Shown in pieces: positions 17,425-27,689 of a DNA stretch of 34,738 nt. The notes below the pieces were generated by a model. That model was given only the letters and a program-made list of their open reading frames with translations. It did no database searches and was not told the origin of the DNA. The position numbers and the translations under genes are program-made. This DNA is from Stramenopiles sp. TOSAG23-2. Lineage: Eukaryota; Sar. Where the stretch lies: positions 1 to 34,738 of the forward strand of contig LT649347.1 of the NCBI GenBank assembly GCA_900128395.1, written 5' to 3'. Each line of letters opens with the position of its first letter. The first letter of the stretch is position 1.

Positions 17425-20400
17425 TTATCTACGATTTGGATACAAATCATCTTCAATAAATGCATTGCGAATTTGTGCTAAAAATTCAACTTCTACAGGT
17501 GGTGGCACACCATTCGGTGATTCAATACGACGCTGTAGGATCCTATCCAACGCTTGTTTGCATCGAAATATCGTTGTTGACGTTTTTTGATCACCACGAA
17601 AATAAATCCAATCATCAACACCAAAAAATGGTGGTTTTGTTTCAGCTTTTACTGCATTTTCTACATTTCTTTCATAACGATCACCAACATATGAAATAGT
17701 CCAAGTATTATTACGTTTATCAATATTAAATACATCATCGTGATCTGTTACCCATTTTCGTATACTACCAATGCGTTCTCTGTGTTCTGGGAAATTTCGT
17801 TTTAATAAACCTGATAGTTTAGCCATACCAAAAGTTCCACCTTGTGAAACAATAAAATCTTTAATAAATTGTACAGTTGGGTCTGAATATTGAGGAGTAT
17901 TGCTATTATTACTACTACTAGTATTATTGTTGTTGTTGTTATTATTAACCTGTTTTTGTCCCCAGATATTCCCTTTCGAATCAAATTCTAGAAAACCATC
18001 GTTTCCATCTGAAACACCACCAAATAATAAAATTGGCAAAGGACTAACTTCTGTTGTATCGTATACAAATATACCTCCAACTGTACGTTGCTTATCATAA
18101 TAAACAAGCCATCGATGTTCCCAATTATTGTGAGCAGAATTTACAGAACCTGGATGAGGTGTCACTTTGCCATTGCTTTTGGTAAGGAAAGCGGTTTTGA
18201 ATTTATGTCTTCCCGGATCGACACGAATTAAATTTGGATATAACCCAGCAACTAATACTGCTTTTACTATTCCCCATTCATTGCTTACATCATCCATATC
18301 ATCGTAGTTTTGATAATTTTTATGTTTATTATTATTTTTGCTCTTCTGATTATTATTACGTTGTAAAACTAAACCACTATCCATTAATAATTCACGAAAT
18401 TGTTCTCTCATATCTCTTACCATTCGTAATGTTTGCTCACTTAAAAAGTTTTGCCAACAAAAATCTCTTGATCGCCCGTTTGATTCTGCATATAACCAAT
18501 CATTATATGCTTCTAACACTGCTCTGTGATCGGATGGTTCCCCCTTTGCAAAGGAACGTTTTGCACGATCTGCTTTATCTTTATGCTCCATTGGCATAAG
18601 GAAAGGATTTCGATGACTTAAAATGGCAGTAATAGTTAAAACTGGCTCTAAACAATCAAAAAGTGCAGCATATACCAATGCTTTTCCAATAGCAGGTTCA
18701 AGTGGAAGTGTCGCCAGATGTCTACCAAGTGCTGTCAATTCCTCGTTATGCGCATGTAATGCGCCAATTCGAAATAATTTTGTTAATGCATTTTCCAATG
18801 CAAGATCTTTTGGAGGTGTCAATGCTTTTGAAATAAACTTTTTAATGCCACCTACACCAGGCTCTGCAAGTTTCAACGCGCGAACTTGTAAACATAATTG
18901 TTCTAATGGCGTACGAACTATTTCGGGCAATTGATAATCATCTAAATCTTCCAACTTTGAAGATGGAAACAAATGCCAACATTTACCAGCTTGAACACGA
19001 CCAGCACGTCCCCTACGTTGTTTTGCTGATGCTTTTGAAACCCATGTTGGCAATAAGCATGCTAAATTTGCTTCTTCATCATATGTTTTTTCCTTATGCT
19101 TCCCACAATCAATTACATAGACAACATCGTCAATAGTAATAGATGATTCTGCAATATTTGTAGCAATGACAATTTTTCTTTTTCCATTTGGTGGCTTTTT
19201 AAATATAACACGCTGTTGCGATGTTGGCATAGAACCGTGTAATGGAAACAATGCCCATCGTGATGACCTTCCACTTTTTTGTAGTAATTCATAGCATTTT
19301 TGAATCTCACTAAATCCAGTTAAAAATATCAAAATAGCACCATCCGGTTCCTCCATATCAATTCTTTCTACCATGCTATTCACAACACCATATGGTAATT
19401 CATCTTCATCAAATACTGATAAACTTTGTACAGTTACTTCTGAATAACCTTTTTTTCTTAAATTTTGAAAAAAAAATTGTTGTTTTTGTTTTGCAATTTC
19501 TTCAGGATCCATTTCTGTATTATTATCACTATCATCATTATTATTATTATTATTATTATTACCGGATGATAATTTGCTGTCATTGTCATTTTTAAATCGT
19601 TTTGATACAGATTTTTTACCATATTTTTTATTTCCGAAACCTCTACGGCGTCTACCACCACGACCTCGTCCACCCCCACGATTGTTATTTCTACCTGCTC
19701 CGCCATTTTGTGGATTTTGATTCAAATCATATTTTGTCCATTCCAATGCATCTTCTAAGAAATGATCCTCAACTGGAAAGGTAAAACCTGGTATATGCAC
19801 TTTTGGTACATTATTCATTGTTGATACGGAATTGTTAAAATACGTTGCAAATGTATCCGCATTTAATGTTGCAGACATTAAAACAATACGTAAATCGGTA
19901 CGTATCTTTAGTAAATCTCGTAATACTATTAGTAAAAAATCAGATTCAATATTTCTTTCATGTACTTCATCAAGAACAATATGGCTAACACCAATTAATG
20001 ATGGATCTACTTGTAATCGTCGAAGTAAAATTCCATTTGTACAATACAAAAGCCTTGTATTACTTGATGTTCTACGTTCTAATCGTATTTGATATCCAAC
20101 AAATCCAGTGCCAACTTTTTCACACATTTCATCTGATACTCGTTCAGCAACTCCTATTGCACTAATACGACGTGGTTGCGTACAAATAATATTGCATAAA
20201 TGGCCACGGCCGTTCATAATTTCATTTTCTAATATTAATTGTGGAACTTGCGTTGTTTTACCACATCCAGTCTCACCAGAAATAACCACAACTTGATTAT
20301 TTGCTATCGTTTCCACAACAGAATTGCCATTTTTAAATGCAGGCAAACGTTTTCTTTGTTTTAACATATTTTGATATTCAGCACTATTTTTTTTATTAAT

Positions 20401-20935
20401 AAATTCATTTTTCATATTTGCAATATCTTCCTGTGAAAGATTCCTATTATCATTATTATTATTCCATTGTCTTCGCTTTGCATTTTTATTTGTGTCCATA
20501 CTATTATTATTATTATTATTATCTTGACTATTATTATTCGGATCAAATCGCTTTTTTTTGCCGCTGCCTTTTGAATTACTTTCTAAATTTTGTAATACCT
20601 TTGTTAATGAGGTTTCTAATTGTTTAGAGAGCCAGAATACTTCCGGGTCAGTATCGCGTAATTTAACTTTTAACTTGCGAAGTTTTTCTGCCTTCTTTTC
20701 TTCTTCGGTTAATTCCTTGATCTGTGTATTTGAGACATCATTAATACCAGCAACTTGTAATATTGCTTGGTCTGCTTCTCTTTTTTCTTTATTTCGTTTT
20801 TCATGATATTCTTCACGTTCCAATTGATATTTTGGATCTGATTTTCTTGCTTCACGTTCTTCATATGATAAACCATATAATTCCCTTTGTGGATGGCCTT
20901 TTGGTAAATGTTTTCTCCAATCATATCCACCTCTA

Positions 20936-20969
<34 letters not shown>

Positions 20970-21183
20970 CACCACCTCGTCTGTTTCCACCACGGCCACG
21001 GCCACGTCCTCTTCCACCACCACCTCGCCTATTTCCACCTCTTCCATTGCCTCTTCCACCACCTCTTCCTCTCCTATTTCCATTATATCCTCCACCGCGC
21101 CTGTTACCACCACCACTACCACCACGCCTATTGCCACCACCACTACCACCACGACTTCGATTGTTGTTGAAAAATGATGCCAT
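17425..21183 (-). CDS. DExH-box RNA helicase, DHX36/DHX57/DHX29-like, with RGG-rich N terminus
   Basis: 1252 residues. Helicase motifs are in order: I G-E-T-G-C-G-K-T-T (303-311), Ia Q-P-R-R-I-S-A, II D405-E-V-H-E-R, III S-A-T-L-N, IV I-F-L-T-G-F, V A-T-N-I-A-E-S-S-I-T, VI Q-R-R-G-R-A-G-R. HA2 and OB-like segments follow. DEVH places it in the DHX9/29/36/57 group rather than among splicing DEAH proteins. The first 90 residues are Arg/Gly repeats, a likely nucleic-acid-binding or condensate-forming region. A second RG-rich plus Asn-run insert (about 490-590) separates motifs III and IV. Near 1100-1165 is a winged-helix-like extension (T-F-G-M-A-K-L-S-G-L-L-K-R). It probably unwinds structured RNA or G-quadruplexes. 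Confidence 0.93.
20938..21170. repeat. Coding GC-rich trinucleotide repeat tract
   Basis: CCACC/GCC-type imperfect repeats, including a pure (GCC)n stretch near 20945-20962, encode the Gly/Arg-rich N terminus of the DHX helicase. This is one of the most GC-rich stretches in the window. Confidence 0.85.
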
Positions 21184-21232
21184 GTTTGGGTTAATTTTTT
21201 TTATCTGAAATGTATTTATTTATTTATACATA

Positions 21233-21252
21233 TGTGTGTGTGTGTGTGTGTA
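21233..21252. repeat. (TG)n microsatellite
   Basis: A run of alternating T and G about 50 bp upstream of the helicase start codon, in its probable promoter/leader. Confidence 0.9.
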
Positions 21253-21772
21253 TGTATTGATTTTCTAAATAAATATAAAGAAGAGTGTTTATATGTGTGA
21301 ATGTGGTGGTGAAAAATTTTGTACTTAAAACGTAAATAGTAGTTACATGATAGGAATGAGAATTTCCTAAAAATTAATATTATTCCGATAAGTTCCGAAA
21401 GTTATCCAAATGAACATTAATAATGATTATAGTTTATATCATTTATGGAATAATTCGCAAATAAAATTTGGTCCGCCATTGATTTTTGCACATTTCGGTT
21501 AAAAAAGGCCACAGGAAGCCGCAGCACCAAATTTAAATTAAAATAATTATTCGGTGCACCAACTTTTAAATTTTGTGTTTTTACCTTGGTATGTGGTGCG
21601 TATGTGCGTATCCAATATTAATAGGCAAAATAAAATAAAAAATAATTATTAAAATATTAAAATAGATTGATAGGTGGGAGAACACGACATGGGAAGGAAA
21701 TAGAAAACATATAAATAGTAAAATGTATATCCAATTTATATCACTTATCAATCATCAACAAAAAAGAAATAA

Positions 21773-22039
21773 TATATCATCATAGAAGAAGATTTAGAAG
21801 AGCTTGGTTTAAGTGGATTTCAACGACACCAATTTAAAAAAGCAGTAACGAACGTGAAGAAGAAAAAGAAGACACAGCAAAACGACGACAATAATAGCAC
21901 GACGACTAATGATGATATTGTTGGTAATGATGGAAATAATAATAATAATAACGATGAAGAGAGCAGTAAAAATGTCATGAAAAAGAAAAAAAACGATGAA
22001 CAAAAAGAGAAGAAGACTACTCCTAAAGATGCTGATTAA
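21773..22039 (+). CDS. Fragment encoding the end of a SAM-like domain plus a Lys/Asn-rich tail, 5' end unresolved
   Basis: The frame opens after a TAA at 21770 and ends at TAA 22037-22039. It begins E-E-D-L-E-E-L-G-L-S-G-F-Q-R-H-Q-F-K-K-A-V, which resembles the last two helices of a SAM domain, then runs into a Lys-, Asn- and Asp-rich low-complexity tail. No in-frame ATG precedes the SAM-like part, and I cannot find the first half of a SAM domain upstream. It may be a terminal exon of a spliced gene or a decayed copy. Another open stretch (22053-22167) in a different frame follows and might be related. Confidence 0.4.
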   Translation, partial: YIIIEEDLEELGLSGFQRHQFKKAVTNVKKKKKTQQNDDNNSTTTNDDIVGNDGNNNNNNDEESSKNVMKKKKNDEQKEKKTTPKDAD

Positions 22040-22983
22040 CAAATGAACATGATGTGGTGAAGAAGAAAGAAGAGATAAATCATTATTACGACCTCGTACA
22101 AAATCAACGACTACGCATGATGTAGAAAAAAATGTACTGATGGAGGGGTATGAAGTTCCTCATTCTTGAGGTAGCTACTCTGTATAAAGCGCGTACATAA
22201 ATAAACTAAATGTATAGCTATGATATATACGGCTTGAAAGTTGAAAGTAAAGTGCATTTTATATTATGCATACACATTTATACCAATAAATATACGAGTG
22301 TATAAGAGCGTGTATTAAATTAAAAATATCACAAAACACCGCACACTACTATTATTATACGAACTTCGTATTTTAATATTATATAATACGAATTCGTATT
22401 ATATATTATATAATACCTACTATACTTGATAGGGTTTGCAGCCAACATGATACTGTAGCTTGCCCTGGGCTTGCAAAAAGTCCATCCTTTTTCCGGGGTT
22501 ACTCTTGTCTCTTGTACTTGTGTTATGCTAGCCTGGCTAGCTGAAAATTAAAATATAGCATTACAAATGATGTGTAGTCCAGTATAGTGCATTATTAGTA
22601 CTATAATATAAAATAGAAACGAGGTGTCATGACGATCATGACGTTGTGCTGGAGTGATACAAGTCCTGAAGTTGTACAGTCGTGGGGGTTGGTGAATTAG
22701 CATGGACACACCATGTACTTGGATATATTAAAATATATATGAAACCAAAAAAGGGGAGAACTACACACATACTAATTAATATAATAGTTTACGTAAAAGT
22801 ATACTGTACAATATACATAAGCAATATACATCTTTATCAACTTACCACCAAAGATCTATGAAAATAGAAGCTATCTTATTCATTGGAGTCCGAGATAAAA
22901 AACAAAAGTACGTGATAAAAAAGGTACAATATTTGTAAAACAAAAATATTGTTATTTAATTTACGAGTTACAACATTAAATAA
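22040..22983 (+). other. Intergenic region upstream of the LRR-LNR gene, rich in small palindromes
   Basis: Holds copy A of a dispersed repeat (22241-22399) with a 26-bp perfect palindrome centred on gaattc at 22390-22395. Further inverted repeats are gctagc-ctg-gctagc (22527-22541), gtcatga-cga-tcatgac (22626-22642) and catgg-acaca-ccatg near 22700. The stretch 22430-22690 is GC-richer than its surroundings. A 26-codon ATG frame at 22858-22938 could be an upstream ORF for the next gene. Confidence 0.6.
22241..22399. repeat. Dispersed repeat, copy A (5' of the LRR-LNR gene)
   Basis: Shares ordered blocks with copy B at 25435-25596: ttgaaagta, agtgcattt, acacattta, ccaataaa, tacgag, gtgtataa, attaaaaatatcacaa, a cacacta-like block and a final tacgaattcgta. 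It is in the same orientation as copy B and clearly diverged from it. Confidence 0.75.
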
Positions 22984-25077
22984 ATGTTGGAACAAACTCA
23001 AGTGACGCTAGAGTTATCAGGAAAACAAGATGGTGAGAAGAAAGCCATACCAGAATCGGCGGAAGCTCGAGGAAATACATATAGATTAACAAGGTGTCAG
23101 AAACTGAGGATATTATGTGGGTATGAAAGCATCTTATTACTCTTAATGTTTCTAGCAGTTGGTGGGGGGCATTTCTTTACATTTTGGCTGTACCGCAGCA
23201 GTAATTGGAGGTGGGTGTATTTTGCCATGGCATTATTTTCGTGGTTAGTCTCGATAAGTTTTCTAGCAAGAACAATTTCGGCCGTATTTTCTACTGAAAA
23301 AAAACGGAAGAAAGAACCTACATCACAAGATTCAACTGATGCGAAAAAAATGACAAATGATAATGCATCTGAAACACATAAACCTGCATTGAATAACCCA
23401 AATGAACCTACACAAACTACAAATAGATGCGGAAATTGTAAATATTTTAACAAGGTACGTACCATTATAACGAGAATTAAGAATGACGTGTTTGAAGTTA
23501 ACGGAAAGTATTATCTTGTCAAGCTGTACGTGTCTGAGGCAATAGAAAATGGCTGGCAGCTATACACTATGTTCAACCTTTATTTATGTATATTGCCCAT
23601 TCGAATGGCTACTATATTATCTTTTTTCCTGGTGGCAGAGCTAGTAGCAAATTTATACGTGACATTTCATCTTAGTTCGCAAATTGTTCGAGATCGTTTG
23701 CTTATAATTGACATGATTACTGATTTGTTTTGCCTTGCCTTTCCTTTGTTGTACAATTTTTTTGCATATCGAATGCCTCTGTCTATTTTTGAAAGCTTCC
23801 AAATTTTACTGATTCCAACATTATGCTTGATAAGTAAGGCAAATGATGTTTGGGTGGATATAATACATGTGGATCTTCAACGAATCGAGACAAAACGGGT
23901 AGCTTCAAGAAGAAGATCAAGCCGGAGGTCTAGCATTTTTGCCTTACAATCTAACAGAGAAATGTTTGGCAACCAATTGCAACAGTTTCCTAAAAAATGT
24001 CGATATGGATTTGCTGTTTTAAATCTATTCTTTATGCTATGTTTTTTTGCAATTGGGATTATCCAGGTTGTATATTCTATATCCTATGAAAACAATGGGA
24101 GACAAGAGTGTCAAAAACTGTATACAAAACAAATTTGGGATCAATGTGTACTAAAAATCCCATTTTGCAAGAACCCTTTTGTTGGTAAATGCGATTGTGC
24201 AGTGTTAACTCTCAAAAATTATACAGAAACAAAATTTCCACCATCATTTGAGGGCTTACAATCTTTAAAAATGCTCAATATATATACAGGGCGATTAGAG
24301 GAATTACCAGATAATATTGGAGAAAAACAGGCCAACTTAGTCGAAATTGCCATAATACGCAACCCTTTAAAACGATTGCCTAATAGTGCTTCGAAATTAA
24401 AGCAATTGCTAAGACTTAAACTAATTAGCACCAACATAACTGAAATACCAAATCCTGCTCAATGGACATCTTTAATAACACTAATAGTCAGGCTGTCCAA
24501 GCTGCGTATTTTACCAGAAAACATTGGCTTATTACAAATGCTAAATTGGTTGGATCTGAATAATAATCTGATACAAAAGCTCCCTGATAGCATCGGTTCT
24601 TTGGAAAATTTACGAGTACTTTCAGTATCTCATAACAGTATAAGCGAGCTACCAGATGCAATAACTGCATTGAAGAGGCTACAATATATATATGGAGTTA
24701 ACATCACACTAAGTAAGCTACCAAAAAATATAGGAAACATGAAAGCATTAACCGGAATTGACGTGCGTAATAATTTATTGAAGGAACTTCCAGCTTCAGT
24801 ATCGAATTTAAAGAATATTGCAGAATTTTATGTAGCAAGAAATCCTCTATGCCCAGATCATAAATTCCCAAGTAATCTAGTTGAAGCTGAAGGATTATGC
24901 GTGGAACAATGTTCTGTTGGATGTCAAATTTCATGGAAAGGAGATGGTTTTTGCGATGATGCTGAGCATAGTCATGGATATTCAGATGGATATATTCCTC
25001 CTAAAGCAAATGCTGGATGTAACACAGCAAATTGTAATTATGATGGTGGAGATTGTTCTCAGCCTTACGAGGAGTAA
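22984..25077 (+). CDS. Six-TM protein with extracellular leucine-rich repeats and a Lin-12/Notch (LNR) module
   Basis: 697 residues. Hydrophobic helices lie at about 49-69, 77-97, 205-226, 238-260, 269-285 and 341-366. A Cys-rich cap (376-405) leads into about nine short LRRs (roughly 405-630) of the L-P-x-x-I-G-x-L-x-x-L-x-x-L-x-L type. An LNR module follows at 643-693: six Cys (C643, C647, then G-D-G-F-C, G-C-N, N-C, D-G-G-D-C) with the calcium-binding D-G-G-D. An insert of about 19 residues separates its third and fourth Cys. The protein is probably a plasma-membrane receptor or adhesion protein. An in-frame TAA directly before the ATG fixes the start. There are no Asn runs and codon use is less AT-biased than in neighbours. 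It is flanked by related direct repeats. Confidence 0.85.
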   Translation: MLEQTQVTLELSGKQDGEKKAIPESAEARGNTYRLTRCQKLRILCGYESILLLLMFLAVGGGHFFTFWLYRSSNWRWVYFAMALFSWLVSISFLARTISAVFSTEKKRKKEPTSQDSTDAKKMTNDNASETHKPALNNPNEPTQTTNRCGNCKYFNKVRTIITRIKNDVFEVNGKYYLVKLYVSEAIENGWQLYTMFNLYLCILPIRMATILSFFLVAELVANLYVTFHLSSQIVRDRLLIIDMITDLFCLAFPLLYNFFAYRMPLSIFESFQILLIPTLCLISKANDVWVDIIHVDLQRIETKRVASRRRSSRRSSIFALQSNREMFGNQLQQFPKKCRYGFAVLNLFFMLCFFAIGIIQVVYSISYENNGRQECQKLYTKQIWDQCVLKIPFCKNPFVGKCDCAVLTLKNYTETKFPPSFEGLQSLKMLNIYTGRLEELPDNIGEKQANLVEIAIIRNPLKRLPNSASKLKQLLRLKLISTNITEIPNPAQWTSLITLIVRLSKLRILPENIGLLQMLNWLDLNNNLIQKLPDSIGSLENLRVLSVSHNSISELPDAITALKRLQYIYGVNITLSKLPKNIGNMKALTGIDVRNNLLKELPASVSNLKNIAEFYVARNPLCPDHKFPSNLVEAEGLCVEQCSVGCQISWKGDGFCDDAEHSHGYSDGYIPPKANAGCNTANCNYDGGDCSQPYEE

Positions 25078-25606
25078 TGCACTAATCAGAAATAGAGAGT
25101 AGCTATATACCCACAGTATATCATATGCAAAAAAAAAAAATAAAAAAATCTTGCATTTTGAACTACATTGACAATTTCTTCAGCTAAATCCTTTGGCAAA
25201 CTAGTAGCTCGAGCTACCTACAGTAGCAGCAGCATGTGTACCGTACCATGCACTGCAATGCATGCTTTGCTGGTAAAACAGATGTGTTCAGCCAACAACG
25301 AAAAAAAAAGAGAGAAAAGGCCAGTGAAAGGTTAATAAGCCGGAAATCTATTCTAAAAATATATTTTGTTCATATCATATCTTAAATGATATTATGCATA
25401 TCATACCAAGTATCATAGTATTATTTCAAGATATTGAAAGTATTAGTGCATTTTTATATTTTACACATTTATATGATGTACAAGTACCAATAAAATACGA
25501 GAGTGTATAATATTAAAAATTAAAAATATCACAACACACCACACATGACTATATTATTATATTTTATAATAAAATATTCGTACATACGAATTCGTACGTA
25601 ATGATT
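25078..25606. other. Convergent 3' region of the LRR-LNR gene
   Basis: Contains the palindrome gtagctcgagctac near 25205-25218, a catgcactgcaatgcatgc near-palindrome, and copy B of the dispersed repeat. I see no gene. Confidence 0.6.
25435..25596. repeat. Dispersed repeat, copy B (3' of the LRR-LNR gene)
   Basis: Direct, diverged relative of copy A (22241-22399). It ends in nested inverted repeats: attcgta-ca-tacgaat and tacgaattcgta (25575-25596). Confidence 0.75.
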
Positions 25607-27211
25607 TTACACCGTTTTTGCCATTCCCCCCATACTACTACTACTATCAATACTTAATCTCCTTTTTCTTTCTTCTTGTTTTTTTTCTTCTTGTTGTTTT
25701 CTTCGTTCATTTGCAATCATATCAGCAGCAGTTGTTATTTTATTCCTATCATCATCGCCACCTGTCATACTTCTTTTTAATCTTTCTAATTTTTTTTTCT
25801 TTTCTAAATCTTTATATATTTTCGCAGCTGTATCGTTTAAAATCAATGGTGAATTCATATGTAAATCGCGTTTTAATTCATTTGTACGCGGTTCCTTCAT
25901 TATAATTGTACCTAAACAACCATATCGTGGCTTAAATACATTTTCATCCTCCCTACCAGATGGACCCGTTTTAATACTACAACCATTTTTACTCCAATGT
26001 TCTTCATCTTTCATAATGGTAAAATTCCATCCTAAATCAGGATATACTTCCGTTAATGTTGGATTTAAACGTCCACATTTATCTTTAAAAGAGGAAGATG
26101 GACCTTTTAATTTAACTTTTAATGCTGATAATGCCATTGAATTTGTACGTTCATGAGCTGGTATTGTTTTTTGTATTATTGTTATTTCATCATCATCGGA
26201 ACTATAGTAATCTGGATCATCTTCCTCCATCGCTGTGCCTAAATATTTTGGTTTATATTCTTTTCCACTTGTATCATATTGAAATTTATGTTCTGGAAAA
26301 CGTTCATCTGTACATTTAAATGGAAACCAATAGGTTTGACTTTTATCCAATGTTGATCTTGGAGAATTTATCTTATCACTACCACGTTCCATTGTTTTTG
26401 TAAATGCCATGGTATCACGTGGTACATCATGAAATTTAACACCTTTATTTCGTCCTTTCCAATATAAATTCGTTTGTCGTATTTGCATACCAATTGTATC
26501 TACTGTATCATTTGGTTTTAATTTTACCGCTGGTATTCGTGGACCGGAGGAATCAAATGCTTGTCTATATGGCATTTTTTCCCATCTTTCTATATTTCGT
26601 TTTGCAACAGCTGCAATATCAGTATACATGTTTTCTCCTTGATACATTTCATCTGATCCAAAACCAATTTTTTTACCAATCCAACTACCACGTTCACCTT
26701 TTAAAAATGTAAATGTACGTCCATTTTTTTCCCCCCAACTAACGCCACCATCTTTATCCCATACTTTTTCTAACTCATCTTTATATACATTGATCATTTT
26801 TTTCACTAAACGTTTATGATTTCGTTGTTTTGATGGAGGTTCTAATATCTGTTTATATAATGTTTTATCAGTTCCTTTCCTCGAATTTCTAAGCTTTGCT
26901 AATGCAGTATTACGTTTTCTTTTCTCCCTAGCTTCTTTACGGTTCATAGCATGTGTATATTTATCAAAATTTACCATCGAGGATCTTAAACGTTTTATTT
27001 GTGAAGCACATACTGAACGTGCTTGATGCGATGATTCTAACGATAGATCAATATCTTCTTTCTTTTTATGTCGTTGTTTTTTTCTACGTCCATTATTACC
27101 AGTTTGTATCGGAGATGGTTGTTGACCAAATGTTTTTTTTTGCTCTGGTGGTTTATTGTTCGTATTACGCCTTGCAATAGTCGGAGATGAATACGATTTA
27201 TTTAATTTCAT
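25607..27211 (-). CDS. Unrecognised basic, largely disordered protein
   Basis: 534 residues; I do not recognise the family. The first 120 residues are Lys/Arg/Asn-rich. The middle (about 160-430) has spaced aromatic and Gly residues with a more structured look (for example G-G-V-S-W-G-E-K-N-G-R-T-F-T-F-L, Y-L-G-T-A-M-E-E-D-D-P-D-Y-Y, W-N-F-T-I-M-K-D-E-E-H-W). The C terminus is a Lys/Glu/Arg coiled-coil-like tail. No membrane helix, signal peptide or catalytic motif is visible. The start ATG is clear and the CDS is uninterrupted. It lies downstream of another unrecognised gene on the same strand; a structural or ciliary role is possible but unproven. Confidence 0.8.
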   Translation of the reverse strand: MKLNKSYSSPTIARRNTNNKPPEQKKTFGQQPSPIQTGNNGRRKKQRHKKKEDIDLSLESSHQARSVCASQIKRLRSSMVNFDKYTHAMNRKEAREKRKRNTALAKLRNSRKGTDKTLYKQILEPPSKQRNHKRLVKKMINVYKDELEKVWDKDGGVSWGEKNGRTFTFLKGERGSWIGKKIGFGSDEMYQGENMYTDIAAVAKRNIERWEKMPYRQAFDSSGPRIPAVKLKPNDTVDTIGMQIRQTNLYWKGRNKGVKFHDVPRDTMAFTKTMERGSDKINSPRSTLDKSQTYWFPFKCTDERFPEHKFQYDTSGKEYKPKYLGTAMEEDDPDYYSSDDDEITIIQKTIPAHERTNSMALSALKVKLKGPSSSFKDKCGRLNPTLTEVYPDLGWNFTIMKDEEHWSKNGCSIKTGPSGREDENVFKPRYGCLGTIIMKEPRTNELKRDLHMNSPLILNDTAAKIYKDLEKKKKLERLKRSMTGGDDDRNKITTAADMIANERRKQQEEKKQEERKRRLSIDSSSSMGGMAKTV

Positions 27212-27689
27212 TTTAGTAAAAGATATTTATAATATATATATATATAGTCTGTGTGTAAATATTTCTCTTCTACATTTCCCCTCCTCGTTAATCTTACTAT
27301 ACATTCGATATATCTTGTTAACTTCAATTTTATTATGGTGCTATGGGCGAAGACTTATAACTTATAACTATAGTAGTCGTCCGTGGTGTATCTCGATAAA
27401 CGGATTTTTGCTATTGCCGATCTTAATCTGCCGATCTCAAAAAAAATCATGCCGAAAACCTTATTAAATCCGAACGAAAACCTTATATTTAGATTGTTGT
27501 ATGCCAGCCTAAGGCCAGTATTAATATGTATTTTTAAGGCAGCTATAAGTACTTTTAAAAAAATATATTAATATAACTGTGGTATGCAACGTATGATATA
27601 TATTATATATACAGTATAATATTAATATATACTTATGTCCCCCACACACATCACACCAACTCTTTTACGCGTACTAGCATTTTTTGTTT
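27212..27689. other. Intergenic region between two minus-strand genes
   Basis: Presumed promoter of the basic 534-residue gene and 3' region of the upstream one, with TA tracts. A plus-strand frame (27383-27571, GTG start) reads K-R-I-F-A-I-A-D-L-N-L, loosely like a metallophosphatase start, but nothing supports a gene. Confidence 0.55.

Noticed and set aside
20709-21177. Long open frames on both strands over the Gly/Arg tract of the helicase
   Set aside because: They are shadows of a trinucleotide repeat; the helicase frame is clearly the coding one.
22430-22690. GC-richer hairpin-rich stretch considered as a structured RNA (snRNA or SRP RNA)
   Set aside because: I could not match any conserved motif of U1-U6, SRP or 5S RNA; only generic inverted repeats are visible.
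27383-27571. Plus-strand frame reading K-R-I-F-A-I-A-D-L-N-L, like a metallophosphatase start
   Set aside because: It starts with GTG, has Asn where the metal-binding His is expected, is only 62 codons long and has no other family motif.
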